NCBI GenBank assembly: GCA_016710135.1
Contig: JADJLM010000001.1
Location: forward strand, 992,001 to 1,056,000
Reading direction: 5' to 3'
From: Nitrosomonas sp.
Lineage (GTDB): Bacteria; Pseudomonadota; Gammaproteobacteria; Burkholderiales; Nitrosomonadaceae
Length of the DNA: 64,000 nucleotides
The notes beneath the pieces were generated by a model that was given only the letters and a program-made list of their open reading frames with translations, searched no databases and was not told the DNA's origin. Numbering within the stretch: the stretch's first letter is position 1; each line of letters begins with the position of its first letter. Below are positions 55,773 through 64,000 of the stretch, in pieces. The position numbers and the translations under genes are program-made.

Positions 55773-56486
55773 TTAATGCACGTCTTTCCAATATTCTTTA
55801 TATAGTAAGTATGTCAGTCCAAGCATCGCAAATAAGAACAACATAACTTTCATTCCTAATTCGACACGATGAGCAGCATGAGGTTCTCCGAGGTAAACCA
55901 TATAATTAACCAGATCAGCTACAAACTTGTCGTACTCACCTTTCGGAAGCAAACCAGGTTTAGTCAGCTCAAGAATCTTTGATTCCTTTCCGTCAACTTT
56001 TAGTATTTGCTGTCCCTGTAATTCATAGAAAACATGAGGCATTGCAACTTTATCAAATATCAAATTATTCCAACCTGTCGCAGTTGATTCATCACGATAG
56101 AAAGATCTTAAATAGGTATAAAGCCAGTCAGCACCCCTTGACCGTGCAATTACAGATAAATCAGGTGGCGCCACTCCAAACCAACCCTCTGCTTCATTCT
56201 TCTTCATCGCACTAACCATTAAATCACCCACTTTCTGACCTGTTTGGATGATATCATCCAGTAACTCTTGGTTACTAAACCCAATATCTTGATGGCGGTT
56301 ATAACGCATAAAACTTGCACCATGACATGTCAAACAGTACTGGACAAAGGATTGAGCGCCTCGTTTTATTGAAGCATTATCACTCGTATCAATGGGCGCT
56401 TTATCAAGCTGTACATCTACGCTTCCAGCATTAATTCCAATTGGAAAAAATAAAAGGATAATAAGAAACGATCGAATTAATGTCAT
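55773..56486 (-). CDS. petC: Cytochrome c1 of the bc1 complex
   Basis: A 237-residue protein with a signal/anchor at the N-terminus (FLIILLFFPIGINAG), heme-binding CLTCH at residues 51-55, the axial-ligand region MPHVFYELQGQQIL, and a C-terminal membrane helix (VMLFLFAMLGLTYLLYKEYW). It passes electrons from the Rieske protein to soluble c-type cytochromes. The start overlaps the petB stop by 4 bp. The order petA-petB-petC is intact. Confidence 0.95.
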   Translation of the reverse strand: MTLIRSFLIILLFFPIGINAGSVDVQLDKAPIDTSDNASIKRGAQSFVQYCLTCHGASFMRYNRHQDIGFSNQELLDDIIQTGQKVGDLMVSAMKKNEAEGWFGVAPPDLSVIARSRGADWLYTYLRSFYRDESTATGWNNLIFDKVAMPHVFYELQGQQILKVDGKESKILELTKPGLLPKGEYDKFVADLVNYMVYLGEPHAAHRVELGMKVMLFLFAMLGLTYLLYKEYWKDVH

Positions 56487-57729
56487 TTTGTCACTCTTTT
56501 AGGTTCTGGTTTTGTTTTATCTATCTTGCTATACCACGGCATTAGAAGGAAGAAAGCAAAATAAATAACCGTAAAAATTTGCGCTAACAAGGTATACAAT
56601 GGGGTTGGCGCTTTAGTACCTAACCAACCTAACACAAAGAAACTTATTACAAAAAGGGTTAATGCAAACTTGAAATAAGGCCCTTTGTATCGGATCGATT
56701 TGACAGGGCTACGATCAAGCCACGGTAGGAAGCAAAAAATAACCACTGCCATTGCCATTAAGATAACACCCCACAATTTAGCTTCAATTCCCAAGAAGTT
56801 GACCGTTACCGCCCTAAGCATCGAATAATAAGGCGTAAAATACCAGACAGGTGCGATATGATCTGGGGTTTGTAGCGTATTAGCTGGGATAAAATTATTA
56901 TACTCCAGGAAATAACCGCCAAATTCGGGAGCAAAAAGATGATGCCACAGAAAACGATTAAAAATGCTACAACTACAAAAATATCCTTAACTGAGTAATA
57001 AGGATGGAATGGGATTCCGTCGGCTGGAGTGCCTGTTTTAGGATCAAGATGCGATTTGATTTCGATTCCATCAGGATTATTTGACCCAACTTCATGTAAA
57101 GCAACGATATGCACAAAAACCAAAACCAGCAGTAATAGCGGCAGCGTTACTACATGATAAGCGAAGAATCGATTAAGCGCAGCATCTGAAAGGGTAAAAT
57201 CACCTAAGATCATTTGCGAAAGCGTATCACCAATATAAGGAATAGCTCCAAACATGCTTACAATAACTTGTGCACCCCAGTAAGACATTTGTCCCCAAGG
57301 TAGGATATAGCCCCTAAAGGCCAAGCTCATCAATATAAAGAAAATGAACATCCCGATTAACCACAAGAGCTCTCTTGGTTTACGATAGGAGCCATACATC
57401 ATGCCCCTAAACATATGCAGGTAAACAACCACAAAAAACATTGATGCGCCAGTTGAGTGCATATAGCGAATCAACCAGCCATAATCAACATCTCTCATAA
57501 TATATTCAACAGAAGCAAATGCCATACTTGCATCAGGTTTATAACTCATCGTCAAGAAAATACCTGTAATGAGCTGATTCACAAGTACTAGTACCGCTAA
57601 TGAACCAAAGTAATACCAAAAATTAAAATTTTTGGGAGCATAATATTCAGATAGGTGCTCTCTCCATGTGGAAAGTAATGGAAAACGATCGTCAAACCAC
57701 TGAATGATAGAATTTTGTTGTTTACTCAT
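56483..57729 (-). CDS. petB: Cytochrome b of the bc1 complex, one frameshift
   Basis: About 415 residues after repair. The first part (57729 down to about 56937) has WRYYFGSL-like helix 1 (FNFWYYFGSLAVLVLVNQLI), RYMHSTGASMFFVVVYLHMF with two heme histidines, PWGQMSYWGAQVIVSMFGAI, and RFFAYHVVTLPLLLLVLVFV with the other two. The frame breaks at the A run 56933-56937. One more base gives IIFFAPEFGGYFLEYNNFIP, which includes the conserved PEF (PEWY-type) quinol-site motif, and joins the last helices that end with the stop at 56483. Interruption of an essential-type subunit suggests a sequence error. Confidence 0.93.
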
Positions 57730-58308
57730 TTATACAGATTCCTTACTTTCAGAGCCGATAATAAGCTGATTCTCACTTAAATAAGTATGCGGTGGTACTA
57801 TTAAATTAGTCGGAGCCGGAACATTTTTATATACACGGCCAGCCAGGTCAAACTTAGAACCATGGCAAGGACAAAAGAACCCACCTAACCAATCAGCCCC
57901 TAGATCCGCAGGAGCAATATCTTTCCTAAATACGGGCGAACATCCCAAATGAGTGCAAACACCTTCAACTACCAATATCTCAGGTTTAATAGAGCGTGTT
58001 TCATTTTTTGCATATATAGGCTGTTGATCTTTTTCTGACATAGGATCAGCTAATTGATCTTCTAATTTTTTCAACGTCCCCAACATTTCCTCAGTCCGCT
58101 TGAGGATCCATACTACTCTTCCACGCCATTCAACCATTAATAGCATGCCAGGCTCAAGTTTACTTATATCAACTTCCACCGGTGCTCCAGCGGCCTTGGC
58201 ACGCTCACTCGGCATCATACTTAGCAAAAATGGTGTTGCAATCCCTGCACATGCAGCACCACCTGCTAAGGATGTCGTCACTACCAAAAATCGTCGTCGA
58301 CTATTCAT
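57730..58308 (-). CDS. petA: Rieske iron-sulfur subunit of the bc1 complex
   Basis: A 192-residue protein. The twin-arginine-type start MNSRRRFLVVTTSLAGGAAC anchors it, and the 2Fe-2S cluster is bound by CTHLGCSP and CPCHGSKFD, both complete. It takes electrons from quinol. petB starts one base after its stop. The 246-bp upstream gap to nnrS (58309-58553) is very AT-rich and must carry the operon promoter; it holds an inverted repeat GGGTTA-11 bp-TAACCC at 58472-58494. Confidence 0.96.
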   Translation of the reverse strand: MNSRRRFLVVTTSLAGGAACAGIATPFLLSMMPSERAKAAGAPVEVDISKLEPGMLLMVEWRGRVVWILKRTEEMLGTLKKLEDQLADPMSEKDQQPIYAKNETRSIKPEILVVEGVCTHLGCSPVFRKDIAPADLGADWLGGFFCPCHGSKFDLAGRVYKNVPAPTNLIVPPHTYLSENQLIIGSESKESV

Positions 58309-58553
58309 TTCACCTCTACCATCAACTAAATTTTAAGAATTAGATTTATTTATATCTACTTTTATCCAAAACAACCAATTTATTCTTTTGATTTTATGAA
58401 CTATTTTTATTACGAATTAATTTAAGAACTTTTATTGTATTTCTTATTCAAACTAAACTTATACCGCAACCGGGTTATTGTAACATGTTAACCCTAAACA
58501 CAATATAGGTAAGCTATACAATTTCACACACTATTAATCATTTAGTTTTACTT

Positions 58554-59789
58554 TTAACCAGGTTTACCATCACTTCGAGGCCTCCAATAAATAGGTGCAA
58601 AACGAAGTGCCCATGCAATAAAACAAACCAGCAAAATACATCCTGCAATTAAATATAATAATAATTGCTGATCAGATAAACTTGAGATCATATCCGGTAA
58701 TATTCTAAAAAAAGTTGCCCACTGAAAACCGAGGAAGAGCGCCCAAGTAAATGGATCTAACACAAGCGGTCGACCAGAATGACCAAGCGTTACTCTGGAT
58801 GCCATTCCTAATACCATACTTGAGAAATAGCCGATCACTAAAGCATGAATAGGAGCAAGACCAAGTATTATGGGTTCATAATTTAGCCAAAATACCAAAC
58901 TTTGTAATGCTGATAAGAACATTGCGACGCTTAACCAGGCAAATGAAATGTGTAAAACCGCTAACAAGCTGACACTAAAACTACGTTTAAGCCCCCAGAC
59001 GATCGACAGATAAAATGCACAACTGGCTAAAGCGAAATCAAATACCCATGTTAATTCTGGCTGATTAAATAACAGCAGTAAACCATGTCCTAAAGAACAT
59101 GCAAGCATCACCCATAGAATCCAATAAGGTCTGACCATCACATAATTTTCTAATACTCTACTCGAGAAAAAAGGAATCATTCGGTGTGAAACGACGAGTA
59201 ATATTGGTAATAAAAAAAACCAAATTCCAGCTTGCCGTGCAAAATTAAGGTATATAACGTCATCTGTTGAAAGCCAGAGGAAGAACGATGCTATCCCTAA
59301 CCAGCCAAAAATAAATGCTACACTTGCAATACTTGCATGACGTTTATCTTCCGTTTTAGCTTGAAAAAGGATTTTTAACAATGCAGCAATAGCGACACCC
59401 CACCCAACTAGCATGGAACTTATTCCAATTAAAACGAGCCATACTCCCATAAATAATCCGGAATAAAATAAAATCACGCCGATCAACATAAAAATACAAG
59501 TTGATAAATACTGACTTGGTTTGATTTTTTCTCCATTCATCCAATTAGGAAATGTTGTGAATAAAAAACCAAATATAAAGAAAGGGAAAAATCCATAAAT
59601 CATTAAATAAGCGTGTGCCCAGCTTGGTGCAATGGCCCATTCTGTTGAGATCTGTAAAAACCCATAGCGCCCCAAAAGCACTAATATCCACCATAGGAGT
59701 GTAAACGTACCCTGCATCGCACCTACTAAAAAAAGGCTCCGATGAGGTGCTGCAGCTAAATGATTCCAAATTGATAAAGATTGATTCAT
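58554..59789 (-). CDS. nnrS: NnrS-family heme/copper membrane protein
   Basis: A 411-residue protein with about 12 membrane helices, starting with the family pattern WNHLAAAPHRSLFLVGAMQG and containing GYFSSMVLGMASRVTLGHSG and LPILLVVSHRMIPFFSSRVL, where conserved histidines bind metal. NnrS proteins protect cells against nitric oxide and nitrosative stress and are often regulated by NO sensors. It lies upstream of petABC on the same strand, with a long gap, so it is probably a separate unit. No NsrR- or FNR-type site was recognised near its start. Confidence 0.9.
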   Translation of the reverse strand: MNQSLSIWNHLAAAPHRSLFLVGAMQGTFTLLWWILVLLGRYGFLQISTEWAIAPSWAHAYLMIYGFFPFFIFGFLFTTFPNWMNGEKIKPSQYLSTCIFMLIGVILFYSGLFMGVWLVLIGISSMLVGWGVAIAALLKILFQAKTEDKRHASIASVAFIFGWLGIASFFLWLSTDDVIYLNFARQAGIWFFLLPILLVVSHRMIPFFSSRVLENYVMVRPYWILWVMLACSLGHGLLLLFNQPELTWVFDFALASCAFYLSIVWGLKRSFSVSLLAVLHISFAWLSVAMFLSALQSLVFWLNYEPIILGLAPIHALVIGYFSSMVLGMASRVTLGHSGRPLVLDPFTWALFLGFQWATFFRILPDMISSLSDQQLLLYLIAGCILLVCFIAWALRFAPIYWRPRSDGKPG

Positions 59790-59913
59790 AAATTCGCTCT
59801 TCAGTTAAAATAATGGTTATCTTACGTGCTAAGCAGTGATTTAGCTTTCTGATTTTTCATAAAATATTTATTATTTACTATCATGCACTCACTAAATTGT
59901 AATAACTGGTTTG

Positions 59914-60750
59914 ATGTTAAAGATTGATCTGCATTGCCATTCAACGATTTCAGATGGGTTATTTACTCCGACTCAAATCATCGAGCACGCAGCATCCCGA
60001 CATATTCAAGTATTAGCGTTAACCGATCACGATGATGTTGCAGGGGCAGAAGAAGCTAGCATAGCTGCGCGCGAGAAAAATATCACATTTATTGCTGGTG
60101 TTGAAATTTCTGTTACTTGGCAAAACAAAACACTGCATATCTTAGGATTAGGAATTGATCCTCATTCTTTTGCTTTAGTTAATGGCCTAAACACAATTCG
60201 AGAGGGTCGCTTAGGTCGTGCTCAGAATATTGCAAGGCAATTGGATAAATTTGGTATTCATGGGGGTTTTGAAGGTGCCCAAGCCTATGCGAGTAAAGGT
60301 AAATTAATCGGACGAACCCATTTTGCCCGTTTTTTAGTTGAGAAAGGTTATGCAAAAGATGTTAGAAGCGTCTTTAAAAAATATCTTGTTAAAGGAAAGC
60401 CTGGATATGTTTCTCATCAGTGGGCTTCGCTGAATGATGCTATAAATTGGATCAACGGTAGTGGTGGTCAAGCAGTAATTGCCCACCCTGGTCGTTATCA
60501 ATTAAACAAACGATTACTAGAGTCGCTGCTAAACGAATTCCGAGAATTAGGGGGATTAGGTATTGAAATCGTTTCCCCGAGTCATTCACCCGAACAGATA
60601 CAGTTATTTGCTCACTATAGTAACCGCCTAAATTTATTGGCCTCTTGTGGGTCAGATTTTCATGGGCCCGGTGAAAGTCACTTTGATTTGGGACAAATAC
60701 CTCCGCTTCCTGCTAACTGCACACCAATATGGCAAAATTGGGGAATTTAG
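59914..60750 (+). CDS. PHP-domain phosphoesterase (YciV/RNase AM type)
   Basis: 278 residues from the ATG at 59914. Metal-binding motifs DLHCHSTISDG at about residues 4-14, LTDHDDVAGAEEA, FIAGVEISVTW, VIAHPGRY, and the final SCGSDFHGPGE are the standard PHP set. In E. coli the related protein YciV/TrpH trims 5' ends of rRNA, and its gene also neighbours yciO. That arrangement is kept here with the Sua5/YciO gene 51 bp downstream. The original start with an extra TTG codon is unlikely. Confidence 0.92.
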   Translation: MLKIDLHCHSTISDGLFTPTQIIEHAASRHIQVLALTDHDDVAGAEEASIAAREKNITFIAGVEISVTWQNKTLHILGLGIDPHSFALVNGLNTIREGRLGRAQNIARQLDKFGIHGGFEGAQAYASKGKLIGRTHFARFLVEKGYAKDVRSVFKKYLVKGKPGYVSHQWASLNDAINWINGSGGQAVIAHPGRYQLNKRLLESLLNEFRELGGLGIEIVSPSHSPEQIQLFAHYSNRLNLLASCGSDFHGPGESHFDLGQIPPLPANCTPIWQNWGI

Positions 60751-60801
60751 TTTAGTTTATTTCAATCGTCACTATCGTAATTTAGCTGATTCATTTTCAA
60801 A

Positions 60802-61431
60802 ATGGCACAATTTTTTGCAATTCATCCACAGAACCCGCAGCCTAGATTATTAAGGCAAGCCGCTACAATACTTCGAGAGGGAGGCATCATCGTTTATCCG
60901 ACCGACTCATGTTATGCACTCGGTTGCCAGATTGGCAACAAAGATGCCATGAGTCGTATCCGTGTTATTCGCCAAGTTGATGAACATCATCATTTCACTC
61001 TGGTTTGCCGCGATTTAGCTGAGATTGCGATCTATGCAAAAGTCGATAATAGTCAATTTCGGTTACTCAAAGCCAATACACCAGGTAGCTATACTTTTAT
61101 TCTGCAAGCGAGTAAAGAAGTGCCTCGTCGTTTACAACACCCTAAGCGACACACCATTGGACTGCGAGTTCCTGATCACCCCGTAGCTCATGCATTACTC
61201 GCAGAACTTAATGAACCGATTCTAAGTTCGACACTCATCCTACCTAGCGATGAGTTGCCACTCACTGATGCTGAAGATATTCGACATCGACTTGAACACC
61301 AAGTTGAATTGATATTGGCCGCGAATTCATGTGGTATTGAAATGACCACGGTCATTGATCTAACAACCGATGCCCCAGCACTCATTAGACAAGGAAAAGG
61401 AAGCCTTAAACCGTTTGGACTTTCTAGCTAA
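60802..61431 (+). CDS. YciO/Sua5-type threonylcarbamoyladenylate synthase-like protein
   Basis: A 209-residue protein with the YrdC-like core: GGIIVYPTDSCYALGCQIGN, then FTLVCRDLAEIAIYAKV, TPGSYTFILQASKEVP and HTIGLRVPDHPVAHALL. The KxR/SxN-type nucleotide site and TDS are present. YrdC/Sua5 enzymes make threonylcarbamoyl-AMP for tRNA t6A; YciO paralogues have weaker or unclear activity. The neighbourhood with the PHP gene and site-2 protease gene identifies this as the YciO-type copy. It shares one base with the next start (TAATG). Confidence 0.9.
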   Translation: MAQFFAIHPQNPQPRLLRQAATILREGGIIVYPTDSCYALGCQIGNKDAMSRIRVIRQVDEHHHFTLVCRDLAEIAIYAKVDNSQFRLLKANTPGSYTFILQASKEVPRRLQHPKRHTIGLRVPDHPVAHALLAELNEPILSSTLILPSDELPLTDAEDIRHRLEHQVELILAANSCGIEMTTVIDLTTDAPALIRQGKGSLKPFGLSS

Positions 61432-62108
61432 TGGACACTTTTGAAAGTATTATTCAAGGGGCTGCAATCTACGCATTACCTGTCATTTTTGCCATAACAC
61501 TCCATGAAGCGGCTCATGGATACATTGCTAAACACTTTGGCGATTTAACTGCTTATCAAGCTGGGCGAATTAGTTTAAATCCGATCAAACATATTGATCC
61601 AATGGGTACGATCATTGTTCCACTAACCTTGTTTATCATTAGTAAATTAACAATGGGAACAGGTTTTTTATTTGGTTGGGCAAAGCCAGTTCCAGTGAAT
61701 TTTGGTCAATTACACCACCCGAAGCGCGATATGTTGTGGGTTGCTGTAGCTGGACCGGCCGCTAATCTATTTATGGCGTGCTGTTGGGCAGTTATTCTAA
61801 AATTAGGTGCCATGTCTTTTCCTGATAATTTTTATGCAACACCGATGATATTAATGGGTAAAGCTGGGATCGATATTAATCTTATCCTAATGGTGCTAAA
61901 TCTATTACCCTTACCCCCACTTGATGGAGGTCGTATGGTAATTAGCTTACTCCCAAGCCGACTTGCCTACATGTTCTCACGTATTGAACCTTATGGTTTC
62001 ATGATTCTTCTATTTTTATTAATCACCGGTATACTGGGAGCCATCGTCTGGCCCTTTATTTTATATATGAAGTATGTTATTGCGTGGATATTTGGTCTAT
62101 ATATTTGA
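61431..62108 (+). CDS. Site-2-protease-like M50 membrane metalloprotease
   Basis: A 225-residue protein with five to six membrane helices. The zinc site HEAAHGYIAKHFGD is at about residues 24-37 and the third ligand is in LNLLPLPPLDGGRM at about 158-171. This short form is the YdcA/YwhC-like group without PDZ domain, whose substrates are unknown. Translation coupled to the YciO gene; trpS is 43 bp downstream. The same order is conserved in many betaproteobacteria, from which I infer a housekeeping role. Confidence 0.92.
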   Translation: MDTFESIIQGAAIYALPVIFAITLHEAAHGYIAKHFGDLTAYQAGRISLNPIKHIDPMGTIIVPLTLFIISKLTMGTGFLFGWAKPVPVNFGQLHHPKRDMLWVAVAGPAANLFMACCWAVILKLGAMSFPDNFYATPMILMGKAGIDINLILMVLNLLPLPPLDGGRMVISLLPSRLAYMFSRIEPYGFMILLFLLITGILGAIVWPFILYMKYVIAWIFGLYI

Positions 62109-62151
62109 TAAGAAAATTCAATCTATCACGAATTAATTTGGAAAATTAATC

Positions 62152-63354
62152 ATGTTTGCTGATCGTGTTTTATCAGGTATGCGCCCAACGGGTCATTTGC
62201 ATTTGGGGCATTACCATGGCGTTCTTAAAAATTGGGTAACTCTACAGCAACAATATGAGTGTTTGTTTTTTGTGGCGGATTGGCATGCATTAACCACACA
62301 TTACGATTCACCTGAAATGATCGAACAACATACATGGGAGATGATCATCGATTGGTTAGCTGCAGGCGTTGATCCAGCCCAAGCCACCCTGTTCATTCAA
62401 TCTAAAGTACCTGCCCATGCTGAGCTTTATTTATTGCTGTCCATGATTACGCCATTGGGTTGGCTCGAGCGGGTTCCTACTTATAAAGATCAACAAGAAA
62501 AGCTTACTGAAAAAGATTTAAGTACGTATGGATTTTTAGGCTACCCTTTATTGCAGAGTGCGGATATCCTTATCTATCGGGCTAATCGCGTTCCTGTTGG
62601 TGAAGATCAGGCGCCTCACCTCGAATTTACTCGCGAAATTTCCCGTCGATTCAATCATATCTTTGGTAAGGAGCCAGGATTTGAAGAAAAAGCCGAGCAA
62701 GCTATCAGAAAACTTGGATCAAAACGCTCCAAGCTTTACCGTGATCTACGCACACGCTACCAAGAACAAGGCGATGAAAGCGCATTAGAAGAGGCCCGGT
62801 CGCTGCTCGATGAGCAACAAAATTTAAGCTTGGGCGACCGAGAAAGGCTGTTTGGCTATTTAGAAGGTGGCGGTAGAGTCATCTTAGCAGAGCCAGAAAC
62901 CCTATTGACCCAAGCATCCCGAATGCCAGGATTAGACGGGCAAAAAATGTCTAAGTCGTATGATAATACCATCAGCTTACGTGAAGATGCCGATAGTATC
63001 CGCAAAAAAATTCGTACCATGCCGACAGACCCAGCTCGCATTCGCCGTACTGATCCTGGTGATCCCGCTAAATGCCCAGTTTGGTCTTTTCACTCGGTTT
63101 ATTCGAATGATGAAGTCAGAAATTGGGTACAACAAGGATGTAAAAATGCCAGTATTGGTTGCCTAGAATGTAAACAACCTGTTATTGACGCAATTTTAGC
63201 AGAGCAAATCCCGATATGTGAGCGTGCTAGAATGTATGAAGAAGATCCGGCCTTAGTGAGAAACATCGTAGCGGATGGTTGTGAAAAAGCCAATAAGTTA
63301 GCAGAAGAAACCATGCGTGACGTTAGGCAAGTCATGGGGTTAAATTATTCTTGA
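62152..63354 (+). CDS. trpS: Tryptophanyl-tRNA synthetase
   Basis: A 400-residue class I synthetase. The HIGH-type motif is HLHLGHYHG near residues 14-22 (SGMRPTGHLHLGHYHGVLKN region) and the KMSKS motif is complete at about residue 265 (DGQKMSKSYDNTISL). An insertion around 175-240 (SKRSKLYRDLRTRYQEQGDE and LLDEQQNLSLGDRERLFGYL) is typical of the longer betaproteobacterial form. DWHALT and GYPLLQSADIL are also conserved. It attaches tryptophan to its tRNA. Downstream, scpA begins after 48 bp. Confidence 0.96.
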   Translation: MFADRVLSGMRPTGHLHLGHYHGVLKNWVTLQQQYECLFFVADWHALTTHYDSPEMIEQHTWEMIIDWLAAGVDPAQATLFIQSKVPAHAELYLLLSMITPLGWLERVPTYKDQQEKLTEKDLSTYGFLGYPLLQSADILIYRANRVPVGEDQAPHLEFTREISRRFNHIFGKEPGFEEKAEQAIRKLGSKRSKLYRDLRTRYQEQGDESALEEARSLLDEQQNLSLGDRERLFGYLEGGGRVILAEPETLLTQASRMPGLDGQKMSKSYDNTISLREDADSIRKKIRTMPTDPARIRRTDPGDPAKCPVWSFHSVYSNDEVRNWVQQGCKNASIGCLECKQPVIDAILAEQIPICERARMYEEDPALVRNIVADGCEKANKLAEETMRDVRQVMGLNYS

Positions 63355-63402
63355 ACGCTTTTATTACTCATCGGTTAATTGACTTAACAGCAGGGTCAAT
63401 GA

Positions 63403-64000
63403 ATGGATGAATTAAATCCATTCATTGAAACGCAGCCTATTGCAAAAATTTGTGGCCAGCCATTGCATGAACTACCACATGATTTATATATTCCACCCGA
63501 AGCATTAGAAATTTTCCTTGATACGTTTGAGGGGCCGCTTGATTTACTGCTTTATTTAATTCGCAAACATAACTTGGATATCTTAGATATCCCGATGGCC
63601 GAATTAACTCAGCAATATATGGCCTATGTTGAAGCAATGCGTGCTGACCAATTAGAGTTAGCTGCAGAATATTTGCTGATGACTGCATTGCTAATCGAGA
63701 TTAAATCGCGCATGTTACTTCCCAAACCGAATCATATGCCCGAAGAAGAATCGGATCCTCGTGCTGAGCTCGTGCGTCGATTGCTCGCCTATGAACAAAT
63801 GAAAAAGCGGCACTTCGACTGGATGAGTTGCCGCAACTCGAGCGCGATTTTATGAAAGTACAAGTTTTACTTAATCAAACCGCTACCCAACAACTCGCCC
63901 GCGTCAGCATCGACGATTTACAACATGCATGGCTAGCCTTACTTCAGCGAGCAAAGCTTAATACGCAACATCATGTGCAGTTTGAGGCAATATCCGTACG
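63403..64000 (+). CDS. scpA: ScpA, kleisin of the SMC complex, frameshift and cut by window end
   Basis: The N-terminal part has FLDTFEGPLDLLLYLIRKHN, then LDILDIPMAELTQQYMAYVE and LMTALLIEIKSRMLLPKPN, the ScpA signature. The frame breaks in the A run 63802-63806; one more A gives MKKAALRLDELPQLERDFMK and opens the frame to the window end. ScpA bridges the SMC heads together with ScpB. With smc at 29 kb two parts of the condensin complex are in this window. scpB would be expected just beyond the window. Confidence 0.9.

Noticed and set aside
58472..58494. Inverted repeat GGGTTA/TAACCC as an NO- or oxygen-regulator site for nnrS
   Set aside because: It lies downstream of nnrS and upstream of petA, and does not fit FNR or NsrR patterns.
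1..64000. tRNA, rRNA or CRISPR array
   Set aside because: I saw no cloverleaf-like segment with a CCA end, no rRNA-like stretch and no regularly spaced repeat array.

Overview
The window is a chromosomal segment of an AT-rich Gram-negative bacterium, most likely a betaproteobacterium. I base this on gene order (petA-petB-petC next to sspA; PHP phosphoesterase - Sua5/YciO - M50 protease - trpS - scpA; smc followed by zipA) and on an exosortase-A-type polysaccharide cluster. A Nitrosomonadales/Nitrosomonas-like host would fit, but no marker gene fixes the genus. I saw no rRNA, tRNA or CRISPR array.

Layout. (1) 0-9.5 kb: exopolysaccharide cluster on the plus strand (flippase, heparinase-like lyase, asparagine-synthase-like protein, exosortase-associated O-ligase, methyltransferase, broken polysaccharide deacetylase). 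(2) 9.5-13.6 kb: minus-strand tonB-exbB-exbD-fecR iron-uptake operon behind a Fur-box-like site; fecR is split by a 1.5-kb insertion sequence whose ends and TA target duplication can be read. (3) 13.8-20.1 kb: RDD protein, DAACS symporter, ABC exporter, TraB protein and L-serine dehydratase. (4) 20.24-26.67 kb: a compact filamentous-phage (inovirus) prophage with regulator, ssDNA-binding protein, rolling-circle Rep, small membrane proteins, major coat protein, adsorption-protein-like gene, DUF2523 protein and Zot ATPase. It sits exactly in a chromosomal dif site: an 18-bp direct repeat flanks it and the right copy lies in a near-canonical 28-bp XerC/XerD site. The window therefore contains the chromosome-dimer-resolution site, presumably at the replication terminus. 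(5) 26.9-37.5 kb: housekeeping genes (DUF486, fumC, queF, smc, zipA, CDGSH protein, a degenerate lpxK, Trm112-like protein, DUF2914 protein, Nudix hydrolase). (6) 37.8-49.9 kb: a near-symmetrical signalling block, TonB receptor - YfiR - CHASE8 hybrid histidine kinase - REC/GGDEF/EAL - HDOD/REC/GGDEF - YfiR - TonB receptor, with overlapping genes in its core. (7) 50-64 kb: RlpA-like lipoprotein, copZ-copA, two membrane proteins, sspA, the bc1 complex petABC, nnrS, and the PHP-Sua5-M50-trpS-scpA group.

Phage logic. The regulator gene runs leftward and ends in the attachment core. Near-palindromic 18-bp repeats lie inside or next to the promoters in front of the ssDNA-binding-protein gene and the small-protein genes, as expected for operators. 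In the circular phage the regulator frame would continue through att into 17 further basic codons, with a perfect intrinsic terminator about 80 bp later. In the prophage it stops right after att and sdaA lies downstream in the same direction.

Quality caveat. Many genes that should be intact, including probably essential ones (smc, petB, scpA), carry single-base frameshifts, mostly one base missing from a homopolymer. This points to uncorrected indels in the underlying assembly. Most broken genes below are probably intact in the organism; lpxK is the exception, because its catalytic motifs are also changed.
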